Shown: piece by piece, positions 18,728 to 26,930 of the stretch
Position numbering within the stretch: the stretch's first letter is position 1
Layout of the letters: each line of letters begins with the position of its first letter
Assembly (NCBI GenBank): GCA_017860455.1
Contig: JAGDMF010000015.1
Span: forward strand, 1 to 47,566
Direction: 5' to 3'
Length of the DNA: 47,566 bases
Origin: Bacteroidota bacterium
GTDB lineage: Bacteria; Bacteroidota; Bacteroidia; Bacteroidales; WCHB1-69
Notes under the pieces: model-generated
Seen by the model: the letters and a program-made list of their open reading frames with translations, nothing else
Databases searched by the model: none
What the model was told of the DNA's origin: nothing
Translations under genes and position numbers: made by a program

Positions 18728-19729
18728 ATGAAAAAATATCTGGAAATTTTTCTTCACTCCTTATTTTGGGTCTTTACCGGATACTTCTTTTTGAAATATT
18801 CGTTTATCAGGCCTACTCTCGGAGTGCATTTGGAAATTTTTTCCACTATTTTAATTGCACTTGTTATTTATCTCAATTACTTTATATTCTACCCCTACCT
18901 TTTCAAAAGAAATCACAGAATCCTATATATAATTGTTTCTCTTCTTTCAGTTGGAATAATCACTATTATTGAAAGTTCCATTGCTGTTCCTGTCATTAAT
19001 AAGTCTTTGTTTCTTCCTGAAAAGTTGATGAATGACTATATCAGATCTGTTTATTTTCTAACTTTCTTAAGAGATCTGGGATTTGTTATCTTTTTTATAA
19101 TTCTCAAATTTTATACAGTTGCAGTCAAAGTGAATCAACTTGAAAAAGAAAAATTTACAATTGAAAACACCTATTTAAGATCCAGAATTGCACCCCATTT
19201 TCTGTACAATGTTTTAAACTCCATATATGCAGATTCTATCACAAAAAATGAAAAACTTCCTGATTATATATTCCAGTTATCTAAACTGTTACATTATTAT
19301 GTGGATGAATCGCATCGGGATAAAGTCTCTATTGTTGAAGAACTCGATTTTTATCGCAGATATTTGGAATTAGAAAACAAGAGATTCGATTATAAAGTTC
19401 AGGTTTCCTTAAATATTGATCCAAATATTCCAAACCTTTCTATTGCTCCCCTACTCTTTGAACCAATCCTGAATAACGCCTTCAAATATGTACAAAAAGA
19501 TGAATCCGGCAAAATTGATATTTCTATTTCCATGATTCATCATAATGAGATTCAATTTTCTTGTATCAATACCAAATGGTTGGAATTAAAAAATGAGATC
19601 GATTCAACCTCTAAAGGATTGAGTAATTTAAAATCCAGATTAGAATTGCTTTATCCGGGAAAGCACGAATTACTCATCAACAACACTGATACCAATTTCA
19701 ATGCAACCTTAAAGGTGAAATTAACGTAA
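18728..19729 (+). CDS. LytS/YehU-type sensor histidine kinase
   Basis: A membrane histidine kinase of the His_kinase (PF06580) type, 333 residues. Four hydrophobic segments are visible at about 8-28, 38-59, 64-91 and 112-133, followed by a short coiled linker. The phosphoacceptor is His157 in RIAPHFLYNVLNS. The ATP-binding half has an N-box (FEPILNNAFKY) and the family ending GLSNLKSRLELLYPG. The usual DxGxG loop before it is degenerate. No sensory domain is recognisable, so input may come through the membrane part or the two exported proteins encoded just upstream (3-bp gap to the nearer). The LytTR regulator that would normally be its partner is encoded convergently 63 bp away. Confidence 0.9.
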   Translation: MKKYLEIFLHSLFWVFTGYFFLKYSFIRPTLGVHLEIFSTILIALVIYLNYFIFYPYLFKRNHRILYIIVSLLSVGIITIIESSIAVPVINKSLFLPEKLMNDYIRSVYFLTFLRDLGFVIFFIILKFYTVAVKVNQLEKEKFTIENTYLRSRIAPHFLYNVLNSIYADSITKNEKLPDYIFQLSKLLHYYVDESHRDKVSIVEELDFYRRYLELENKRFDYKVQVSLNIDPNIPNLSIAPLLFEPILNNAFKYVQKDESGKIDISISMIHHNEIQFSCINTKWLELKNEIDSTSKGLSNLKSRLELLYPGKHELLINNTDTNFNATLKVKLT

Positions 19730-19733
19730 TCAA

Positions 19734-19799
19734 GTCGGCGGTCGGCAGTCGGCGGTCTAATTAGCACATTAGCACATTATCACATCAGCACATTATTTA
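19734..19799 (+). repeat. GTCGGCG heptamers and ATTAGCAC octamers between kinase and regulator
   Basis: Three heptamers (GTCGGCG, GTCGGCA, GTCGGCG) at 19734-19754 are followed from 19760 by octamers ATTAGCAC, ATTAGCAC, ATTATCAC, ATCAGCAC and ATTATTTA. The last octamer contains the stop codon of the minus-strand response regulator gene. The array fills the whole convergent gap. Confidence 0.8.
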
Positions 19800-20569
19800 A
19801 TTCCCAGCCTTTTCTTTATCGTTTCGATCTGCTCGATCACCTCTTGTCTTCTTCTTACCGAGATGGGAATGAGCGTTTCGTTACCAAGCTGATCTTTCCC
19901 TAAATTAATCGTGTCTTTATTGTAAGATTGGATTTGAATGCTGTTGACCACTTGCTGTCTGTTTACCTGAATAAAGAGATCTGCAGGCAATGAATTCATA
20001 GCATCTTCTAAAGAACAATATTTGGAATAGTGCTCTCCGTCAACTGTATTGAAAAAAACATAGTTCCCACTTACCGATATACAAGTAATATTTTTGGATT
20101 CTATGGAGACCCATTTGTCCTTTTTTTGAACCTGAATCGTTGCATTTGAAGATTCTACGAGAAAAAAATCTAAACTTTTATTTTCTGATAACTCTTCCTT
20201 GTATTTAAAAAACCTTTGAATCGCTTTTCCGAGTCGCTCCTGATCAACAGGCTTTTCAATAAAGTCGATCACCCCTTTTTCCAGATATTGATATCCATTC
20301 AAAGCGTATCGTTGAGCATGTGCCGTAATCATGATAATCAAAGGTTTCTTTTCCAATTGATCAATTAGCTCAAATCCATTTAAAACGGGCATGTCTATAT
20401 CTAAAAAAAGAAGATCTAAATCATTTGAATTAATTTGTTTTAAAGCAGTTACAGGATCTGAATATTGTCCTGCACTTTGTAATTCCGGATAGTTTTTTAA
20501 AAAATGCTCCAGTATGACATGGGTTGCTGTTTCATCATCAATCGTGATGTAATGGTACATGGTTGACAT
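19793..20569 (-). CDS. LytTR-type response regulator
   Basis: A two-component regulator of 258 residues with a receiver domain and a LytTR DNA-binding domain. In the receiver, acidic Asp11/Asp12, phosphoacceptor Asp57 in LFLDIDMP, switch Thr in MITAH and the conserved lysine in FIEKPVD are all present. The C-terminal LytTR domain starts near 150 and contains the typical ITCISVSGNYVFF strand and QVNRQQVVN segment. It is the last gene of a minus-strand operon and is convergent with the LytS-type kinase. That kinase is its likely partner by family and proximity, though the two are transcribed from different promoters. ATG codons at the first and fourth residues are both possible starts. Confidence 0.92.
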   Translation of the reverse strand: MSTMYHYITIDDETATHVILEHFLKNYPELQSAGQYSDPVTALKQINSNDLDLLFLDIDMPVLNGFELIDQLEKKPLIIMITAHAQRYALNGYQYLEKGVIDFIEKPVDQERLGKAIQRFFKYKEELSENKSLDFFLVESSNATIQVQKKDKWVSIESKNITCISVSGNYVFFNTVDGEHYSKYCSLEDAMNSLPADLFIQVNRQQVVNSIQIQSYNKDTINLGKDQLGNETLIPISVRRRQEVIEQIETIKKRLGIK

Positions 20570-20581
20570 ATTTCTCTGATT

Positions 20582-21139
20582 TTATTGTAGAGGAAACACC
20601 TCTAAAGTTTTATAAATGGGGCCTTGTGTTGTCAATTTGCTCTTAATCAGTTCCAGGCTATCAATCGCTACACTTTGGGTAAAAGTGGGTTGTAATTGTG
20701 TGATTTGCTCTGTAAACTGATGTTTATTTTCAATTTTTTTTATTCTTCCCACCGTAAGATGGGGCACAAAATTGCCATAATTAGCTTCAAAACCGATCTC
20801 TTTCAAACGAGGTTCCAGTTGATCAAATAGATTTTTAAAGGGTTCAAAATGATTAAAACCGTACCATATTGTGGTTGGAGCATATCGGCTACCAAAAACA
20901 CCGATTTTATCCATTTTGAGTTCAAATTTTCTATTTTGAGAACCTAATTCTCGTAAAGCTGAAATTAAAGGATCTATCAGGGAATCGGTTGTGGCTCCCA
21001 AAAATCGTAAAGTTAAGTGTTGTAATTGCGGCTTTACCCAAACAACATCGTCTCTTTTCATTTTTTGCTGAATGGTTTCTGATAATTTTTGAAAATCATC
21101 AGATAAAACAACCGGAACAGCAATAAAGAGACGTTTCAT
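20582..21139 (-). CDS. thpR: RNA 2',3'-cyclic phosphodiesterase ThpR
   Basis: A 2H phosphoesterase (LigT/ThpR family) of 185 residues, the usual length. The two catalytic HxT motifs are HLTL (His41, Thr43) and HLTV (His127, Thr129), with RFLG after the first and PHLTVGRI around the second. Family members hydrolyse 2',3'-cyclic phosphate ends of RNA to 2'-phosphate; the physiological substrate in bacteria is unclear. It starts immediately after the stop of the repeat protein gene (adjacent bases) and ends 12 bp before the LytTR regulator gene, so all three are likely cotranscribed. Confidence 0.9.
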   Translation of the reverse strand: MKRLFIAVPVVLSDDFQKLSETIQQKMKRDDVVWVKPQLQHLTLRFLGATTDSLIDPLISALRELGSQNRKFELKMDKIGVFGSRYAPTTIWYGFNHFEPFKNLFDQLEPRLKEIGFEANYGNFVPHLTVGRIKKIENKHQFTEQITQLQPTFTQSVAIDSLELIKSKLTTQGPIYKTLEVFPLQ

Positions 21140-22027
21140 TTAGGAGACCCTTTCGTAAACGGTTTCTTGTGCTAAATAGAGATCGTTTGTAAAATTTTTA
21201 TCCATTTCAAATCGTTTAGATTGAATTAAATTTTTGTTTTCATCATAAAAATTTTCAATCTTACTTGTGATTTGACCCTCTTTATCATAATAGATGATCG
21301 TTTTAACACGATCTCCATCATATTCCAATACAGTTTTTTTATAATGATCTACATCTTCCCATTCGCTTTCCACTTCTCTGTTTTTTTCATCATAACGAAT
21401 ATATTGTGCTGCGATTAGTTTATCTTTGTAGTTATAAATCAACTCTTTCACTTTATTGTTCTGATCATCATAAAAAAGTTCAAAAGTTCTTCTGTCTTTT
21501 TCCTTAACCTCATCCCTTACCGATTTGATCAACAACCCTTTATCATTATATTTATTGGTGATAATATTTTTGGTTTCACTATACTCATCATATTGTATCT
21601 CTTTGATCAACTTTTGATTTTCATACACCAGTTTCTTTTCGGTAAAGTCGAATTCATCATCAACGAGGTGATCCACTTGAGTTAATAGAGTTCCATCAAA
21701 TTTAAAAATGGTACTATATAACTCTTCGTAATCTTCATATTGTTCTATCATTTTAACAACATTTCCATTTTCATTGTACTCATAACAAACTTTTTGAACC
21801 AATTGTCCATCATAATCAAGGAATTGTTCGCTCAACAACTGTCCTTTTTCATCGTACTCGTAGAGTTCTTTAGCAAATACACTATATTCATCATCAAACA
21901 CCTCTTTGGATATTTCATGACCTTTAGCATTAAATTCTGAAGTTTGAGCCAATTCTTTTTCTTTAATTACTTCTAAATCACCTGAAGCATTAGGAGCATA
22001 AGCAATGTTGTAAATGTTGATTTTCAT
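21140..22027 (-). CDS. repeat protein with YDExGxL-type hairpins
   Basis: 295 residues with no signal peptide and a strongly acidic composition. It is built from about ten imperfect repeats of 20-30 residues with cores such as YDEKGQLLSEQF, YNENGNVVKMIEQY, YNDKGLLIKSV, YDEKNREVESEW and YDENKNLIQSK. These resemble YD/Rhs-like or YwqK-like hairpin repeats, but it lacks the Rhs core and any toxin domain. Function unknown. It is the first gene of the operon ending with the LytTR regulator, with its own -7 box. Confidence 0.82.
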   Translation of the reverse strand: MKINIYNIAYAPNASGDLEVIKEKELAQTSEFNAKGHEISKEVFDDEYSVFAKELYEYDEKGQLLSEQFLDYDGQLVQKVCYEYNENGNVVKMIEQYEDYEELYSTIFKFDGTLLTQVDHLVDDEFDFTEKKLVYENQKLIKEIQYDEYSETKNIITNKYNDKGLLIKSVRDEVKEKDRRTFELFYDDQNNKVKELIYNYKDKLIAAQYIRYDEKNREVESEWEDVDHYKKTVLEYDGDRVKTIIYYDKEGQITSKIENFYDENKNLIQSKRFEMDKNFTNDLYLAQETVYERVS

Positions 22028-22049
22028 ATTATTTTTTAAATTTGTGGTG

Positions 22050-22057
22050 CAAAAATA
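22050..22057 (-). promoter_or_regulatory. -7 promoter box for the repeat protein-thpR-regulator operon
   Basis: Minus-strand TATTTTTG followed by CACC matches TAnnTTTG, 23 bp upstream of the start at 22027. It is back to back with the box at 22107-22114. Confidence 0.65.
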
Positions 22058-22106
22058 AAAAAAAGTAACGAAACTTCCACTAATTGAGCAAATAATTATT
22101 TTTTTT

Positions 22107-22114
22107 TATCTTTG
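22107..22114 (+). promoter_or_regulatory. -7 promoter box for the small membrane protein and uvrC
   Basis: TATCTTTG followed by CA is an exact TAnnTTTG match, 33 bp upstream of the start at 22148. Confidence 0.7.
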
Positions 22115-22147
22115 CATTTGATTTCACAATTTTAAATAAATACGATC

Positions 22148-22612
22148 ATGGAAACAAATGAGCTTTTAAATCTTGAAACTTCATCTTTAAAAACGGATGA
22201 ACAAATATTAAATTATTTAGAATCCACTGCAAAATGGGGTAAATTTTTAGCTATTTTAGGCTTTATTTCAATTGGGTTCATGGTACTTGCCGGGCTGGTT
22301 TCGTTGATTTTCATGCCTACATTCAATGAATTGAACAGTTCAGTTGCTGTTCCGCCATTTATTAACTCTTTTATTAGTGTGGTATATTTAGGAATGGCCG
22401 TTTTATATTTCTTTCCAACCCTTTATTTGTATCTTTTTTCTGAAAAAATGATCAACGCTTTGGAGCATAATGATCAGGAACATTTTATTTCAGGTTTTGA
22501 AAATCTGAAATCTTTATTCAAATTTGTAGGAATTTTAACTATTGTGGGTATCGGAATATTCATTTTAACCATCATTGGATCAATAATTGCAGCAATATTG
22601 ATGACCGTATAA
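22148..22612 (+). CDS. small membrane protein, DUF5362-like
   Basis: 154 residues. A polar N-terminus of ~30 residues is followed by three or four hydrophobic segments at about 34-58, 75-98 and 122-152, with KWGKFLAILGFISIGFM leading the first. The pattern and length resemble the DUF5362 family of Bacteroidota inner-membrane proteins of unknown function, which I recall rather than can verify. Its TAA overlaps the uvrC ATG by one base (TAATG), so translation of the two is probably coupled. Confidence 0.75.
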   Translation: METNELLNLETSSLKTDEQILNYLESTAKWGKFLAILGFISIGFMVLAGLVSLIFMPTFNELNSSVAVPPFINSFISVVYLGMAVLYFFPTLYLYLFSEKMINALEHNDQEHFISGFENLKSLFKFVGILTIVGIGIFILTIIGSIIAAILMTV

Positions 22613-24399
22613 TGAGTGACAAACAAAAAATTACTCCCCATATTGCACTTATTCTAAAAACACTACCGTTAAAACCGGGAGTGTACCGTTTTTTAGATGA
22701 TTCAGGAAAAATCATCTATATTGGCAAAGCCAAACTTCTCAAAAAAAGGGTCTCCTCCTATTTTAATAAAAACCATGATTTAGGCAAAGTGCGGGTGATG
22801 GTGCCCAAAATTGCAGATATTCAAACAACAGTTGTTGACACCGAATGGGAAGCCCTGTTGTTAGAGAACAGCATGATTAAAGAGTATCGTCCCCGATACA
22901 ATGTGATGCTTAAAGATGACAAAACATACCCCTGGATTGCCATTTCTAAGGAAGAGTTTCCCCGAATTTTTGCCACGCGGCAACCGGACAAATCGAAACA
23001 GGAGCTATTCGGACCATATCCTTCCGGTCGCTTTATGCATATACTTTTAGACACTATTTTTGAAGTTTTTCCCATCAGAACCTGTAAACTGATTACCCAA
23101 CACACCCGTCCATGCCTGCAGTTTCATATCAAAAAATGTGCAGCCCCCTGTGCTGGTCTGATCTCCAAAGAGGAGTATCAGGAGAATATCAAAAAAGCGG
23201 TTGAGATCATCAAGGGAAACAATAATGCTGTGATCAGACAATTAAAAGAGGAGATGATGCAATTCGCGAATCAATGGGAGTTTGAAAAAGCACAAACTTT
23301 GAAAGAAAAAATTGCTGTTTTAGAAACTTATAAAGGGAAATCAGTGGTCGTTAATCCTGAAATCACTAATTGCGATGTTTTCACCATTCAAATGGATGAA
23401 GATGCAGCATATCTCAATTTTCTAAGAATCATTGAAGGATCAATCATTCAGGCTTACACGCTCGAATTGATCAAAATCGGAGATCTTTCCAAGGAGGATC
23501 TTTTACTCATGGGGATGGTTGAGATTGAAAAACGGTTCGGACCATTGTCGAAAGAAGTGATTGTCCCTTTTATTCCCGAAATCAAATTAGATCGTGTTAT
23601 TTTCACATCGCCCCAAAGAGGAGATAAGAAAAAACTATTAGAACTGTCTGAAAAAAACGTCAGATTCTTTATTTTAGAGAAAAGAAAGCAGGAGGAGTTG
23701 ATTGACCCTAACCGACACGCCAACCGAATACTGAAAACGCTGATGAACGACTTAGGAATGGATCGCTTACCCGAAAGGATTGAGTGTTTTGACAACTCCA
23801 ACACCGGAGGGGATGAACCCGTTGCTGCTATGGTGTGTTTCATCAATGGAAAACCCGACAAAAAAGAGTACCGCCATTTCAATATTAAAACAGTGGTTGG
23901 CCCCGATGATTTTGCTTCCATGGAAGAGGTGATCACCAGAAGGTATTCGAGAGTTTTAGAGGAGCAGACTCCTCTACCCGACCTGATTATCATTGACGGA
24001 GGGAAAGGACAATTAGGAGCCGCCTATCAGGCCCTGGTTCAATTAAATATTCAGGACAAGGTAATGCTTATCGGGATTGCCAAGCGATTAGAAGATATTT
24101 ACAAAATCGGGGAATCACTACCCCTGTACATCGACAAAAAATCGGAATCACAAAAGCTACTACAAAACATCCGTGATGAAGTGCACCGTTTTGGGATCAC
24201 GCACCACAGAAAGCGAAGAGCCAAAAAAAGTATTGCTTCAGAATTAGACCAGATCACCGGCATTGGACCAAAAACCAAAGAGCAACTATTAAGTCACTTC
24301 AAAAGTGTAAAAAAGATCAAAGAAGCTACATTTGAACAACTTGCAGCAGTGATTGGTTCTGCTAAAGCAGGGATCGTAACGGCGTTTTTCGCGACATAG
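22612..24399 (+). CDS. uvrC: excinuclease ABC subunit C
   Basis: UvrC makes both incisions around a DNA lesion handed over by UvrAB in nucleotide excision repair. The 595 residues show the N-terminal GIY-YIG nuclease (PGVYRFLDDSGKIIYIGKA at about 22-40), a UVR coiled segment near 205-240 for UvrB contact, and a cysteine-containing region (KKCAAPCAGL). The RNase H-like second nuclease has IECFDNSNTGG and LIIIDGGKGQLGAA, and two helix-hairpin-helix motifs end the protein (ITGIGPKTKEQLL). The start overlaps the preceding stop. The final G of its TAG stop is the first base of a 16-unit heptamer array. Confidence 0.96.
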   Translation: MSDKQKITPHIALILKTLPLKPGVYRFLDDSGKIIYIGKAKLLKKRVSSYFNKNHDLGKVRVMVPKIADIQTTVVDTEWEALLLENSMIKEYRPRYNVMLKDDKTYPWIAISKEEFPRIFATRQPDKSKQELFGPYPSGRFMHILLDTIFEVFPIRTCKLITQHTRPCLQFHIKKCAAPCAGLISKEEYQENIKKAVEIIKGNNNAVIRQLKEEMMQFANQWEFEKAQTLKEKIAVLETYKGKSVVVNPEITNCDVFTIQMDEDAAYLNFLRIIEGSIIQAYTLELIKIGDLSKEDLLLMGMVEIEKRFGPLSKEVIVPFIPEIKLDRVIFTSPQRGDKKKLLELSEKNVRFFILEKRKQEELIDPNRHANRILKTLMNDLGMDRLPERIECFDNSNTGGDEPVAAMVCFINGKPDKKEYRHFNIKTVVGPDDFASMEEVITRRYSRVLEEQTPLPDLIIIDGGKGQLGAAYQALVQLNIQDKVMLIGIAKRLEDIYKIGESLPLYIDKKSESQKLLQNIRDEVHRFGITHHRKRRAKKSIASELDQITGIGPKTKEQLLSHFKSVKKIKEATFEQLAAVIGSAKAGIVTAFFAT

Positions 24400-24510
24400 G
24401 CGAAAGGCGAAGGGCAAAAGGCGAAGGGCGAAGGGCAAAGGGCGAAGGGTGAAAGGCAAAGGGCGAAAGGCAAAGGGCGAAAGGCGAAAGGCAAAGGGCG
24501 AAAGGCGAAT
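24399..24510 (+). repeat. 16-unit GGCGAAA/GGCAAAG heptamer array
   Basis: Sixteen consecutive 7-bp units without a register break: GGCGAAA, GGCGAAG, GGCAAAA, GGCAAAG, one GGTGAAA and a terminal GGCGAAT. Differences are confined to positions 3, 4 and 7 of the unit. The array begins in the uvrC stop codon and ends 61 bp before the start of the DUF2339 gene. Purines dominate the plus strand. Open frames across it are products of the repeat, not genes. Confidence 0.92.
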
Positions 24511-24571
24511 GATAGGGCAATTTAAATTTTATTATTAAATCACAATTCTTTTGATTATAAAAAATAATACT

Positions 24572-26851
24572 ATGAATGAAAATAAACCTACTTTAGAGGA
24601 ACTGTATCAGAAGTTAGAGTCTTTAGATAAAAAGCAAAAAGCATTTACTAAAGAGATAAATGAATTAAAATATGAAATATTCAATTATAGACCATTCGAA
24701 TCCCCTAAAGCAGAGAAAACTGAAAAGAAGCCTATTCCGAAAGCAGAAGGCGCTCCACGTGTTAAAAAAACATTTCATATTAAAAGCAACATTGAAAAAA
24801 TAATTGGAGAGAACCTCATCAATAAAATCGGAATCATCATCACTGTTATTGGCGTTGCTATTGGTGCTAAATATTCGATTGAACACGATTTAATCACCCC
24901 ACTAGCCCGAATCATCCTGGGATATTTGACCGGAATTGCTCTATTTGGACTTGGAATCAGGTTAAAGAAAAATTACGAAAATTATAGTGCAGTCCTCGTT
25001 AGCGGGGCCATCGCAATCATCTACTTCATCACTTATGCTGCTTACAACTTCTACTCCTTATTACCGCAAGTGGCTGCCTTCCTGTTGATGGTCGTATTTA
25101 CTGTTTTAGCGGTCATAACGGCCATGAAATACAACAAACAAGTGATAGCCCTCATTGGATTGGTCGGCGCTTATGCGGTCCCATTTCTATTGAGTGAAGG
25201 ATCCGGAAAAGTAGCCATCCTTTTCACTTACATGGCAATTATTAATGTAGGAATTCTGGTGATCGCATTCAAAAAATACTGGAAATGGCTCTATTATACC
25301 TCTTTTGGCTTATCCTGGATCATTTTCTTCTCCTGGAAAGCTTCTAAATACATTCCTGATCATCAGTTTGCTTTAGCTTTTACATTTCTCATCATCTTTT
25401 TTATCATATTCTATGTGACCTTTCTGGCTTATAAATTAGTTCAAAAAGAGAAGTTCAATATAGAAAACATCATCTTACTTCTTGCGAATTCATTTTTCTT
25501 TTATGGCATTGGCTATAGTTTACTCACCAATCACAACATTGGAGATCGGTATTTAGGCGTATTTACCTTATGTAACGCTGTCATCCATTTTATTGTATGT
25601 GCGATCATATACAGACAAAAGCTGGCCGATAAAAATTTGTTTTATTTCATTTTAGGATTGGTACTGGTTTTTATCACCATAACCATTCCTGTTCAACTGA
25701 ATGGCAGCTGGGTAACCCTTTTATGGGCTGGAGAAGCAGCAGCGCTCTTTTGGATTGGGAGGACAAAAAAAGTCGCCATGTTCGAAATATTAGCTTATCC
25801 ATTGATGGTTGTGGCTTTTTTCAGTATCATACACGACTGGTTCACCCTGTATAGTGTTTTCTCAGTTGAGCAAACGGGAAAGTGGATTATGCCGGTATTC
25901 AACATCTATTTCCTCTCCTCTCTGTTTTTCATCTTCGCTTTTGGGTACATCAATTTCCTTTATTGGAGCAAAGAAAGCTCCATTGATTGGAGTCACAAAA
26001 CAACTATCTCGAACATCATTAAATATGGGTTACCGACTATTTTATTGATCACGCTCTATTTTGCCATCCGTTTAGAGATTACTAGTTACTGGAGTCAGCT
26101 TTACAGCCACTCTGCCATCCTCATAGAACCCACGGAAATCAGGGGAAACACCTATCTTTGGGATCAGGACTTACTCCTTTTCAAATCGATCTGGGTCATC
26201 AACTACTCCATCCTGTTTTTTTCGGTACTCTCTTTTATAAACTTCAAAAAAATTAAAAACCGTATTTTAGAAACCATCACTTTTGGATTATTAGTCCTCT
26301 CCCTAATTATTTTCTTAACGGAGGGGCTCTTAATGCTCAGTGGACTTAGAGAAACCTATTTAGTCCAACCGTTACCCGAATACTATCACAGTGGAATCTT
26401 TAATATTCTGATTAGGTATATCTCATTTCTTTTTGTCGCTGTAGGAATTTTTTCTTGTTTTAAATACATTCGCCGGGAAGTGATCTCCCCCACATTCAGG
26501 ATCATTTTAGATGCGATACTTTACATCTCGATTATATGGATTGCCAGCAGTGAGCTGATCCATTGGATGGACATGGCACACTCCACACAAATCTACAAAA
26601 TCGGATTAAGCATCCTTTGGGGTGTCTATTCACTACTTTTGATAATCATTGGGATCTGGAAAAGCAAGCAACATATACGCATCGGCGCGATTGCCCTATT
26701 TGGTATCACCTTACTCAAACTATTCTTTTACGACATCAAACATTTAGACACTATTCCAAAAACGATCCTATTTATATCCTTAGGAATTCTTTTATTAATT
26801 ATTTCGTTCCTTTACAACAAATACAAACACCTCATCAACGATAGAACATAG
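24572..26851 (+). CDS. DUF2339-family multi-pass membrane protein
   Basis: 759 residues from the ATG at 24572; an upstream in-frame TTG at 24551 is less likely. The first ~45 residues are a heptad-like helix (LEELYQKLESLDKKQKAF), then a Lys/Pro/Glu linker with KAEKTEKKPIPKAE. From residue ~80 onward about twenty hydrophobic segments follow each other almost without soluble loops. This layout, with a coiled N-terminus, a charged linker and many helices including ENLINKIGIIITVIGVAIG, fits DUF2339 predicted membrane proteins, whose function is unknown. A heptamer array lies on each side of it. Confidence 0.85.
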   Translation: MNENKPTLEELYQKLESLDKKQKAFTKEINELKYEIFNYRPFESPKAEKTEKKPIPKAEGAPRVKKTFHIKSNIEKIIGENLINKIGIIITVIGVAIGAKYSIEHDLITPLARIILGYLTGIALFGLGIRLKKNYENYSAVLVSGAIAIIYFITYAAYNFYSLLPQVAAFLLMVVFTVLAVITAMKYNKQVIALIGLVGAYAVPFLLSEGSGKVAILFTYMAIINVGILVIAFKKYWKWLYYTSFGLSWIIFFSWKASKYIPDHQFALAFTFLIIFFIIFYVTFLAYKLVQKEKFNIENIILLLANSFFFYGIGYSLLTNHNIGDRYLGVFTLCNAVIHFIVCAIIYRQKLADKNLFYFILGLVLVFITITIPVQLNGSWVTLLWAGEAAALFWIGRTKKVAMFEILAYPLMVVAFFSIIHDWFTLYSVFSVEQTGKWIMPVFNIYFLSSLFFIFAFGYINFLYWSKESSIDWSHKTTISNIIKYGLPTILLITLYFAIRLEITSYWSQLYSHSAILIEPTEIRGNTYLWDQDLLLFKSIWVINYSILFFSVLSFINFKKIKNRILETITFGLLVLSLIIFLTEGLLMLSGLRETYLVQPLPEYYHSGIFNILIRYISFLFVAVGIFSCFKYIRREVISPTFRIILDAILYISIIWIASSELIHWMDMAHSTQIYKIGLSILWGVYSLLLIIIGIWKSKQHIRIGAIALFGITLLKLFFYDIKHLDTIPKTILFISLGILLLIISFLYNKYKHLINDRT

Positions 26852-26853
26852 AA

Positions 26854-26927
26854 GGCGAAAGGCGAAAGGCGAAAGGCAAAGGGCGAATGGGATCGAGCAC
26901 ATGAACACATGAGCACATTGAGCATAT
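26854..26927 (+). repeat. GGCGAAA heptamers and GAGCACAT octamers
   Basis: Five heptamers (three GGCGAAA, GGCAAAG, GGCGAAT) at 26854-26888, then GAGCACAT, GAACACAT, GAGCACATT and GAGCATATT from 26895. It fills the convergent gap between the DUF2339 gene and the thioesterase gene, starting 2 bp after one stop codon and ending 3 bp before the other. Confidence 0.85.
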
Positions 26928-26930
26928 TAG

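Noticed and set aside
24294-24494. Minus-strand open frame of 66 codons over the end of uvrC
   Set aside because: Most of it translates the GGCGAAA heptamer array and the rest is antisense to uvrC.
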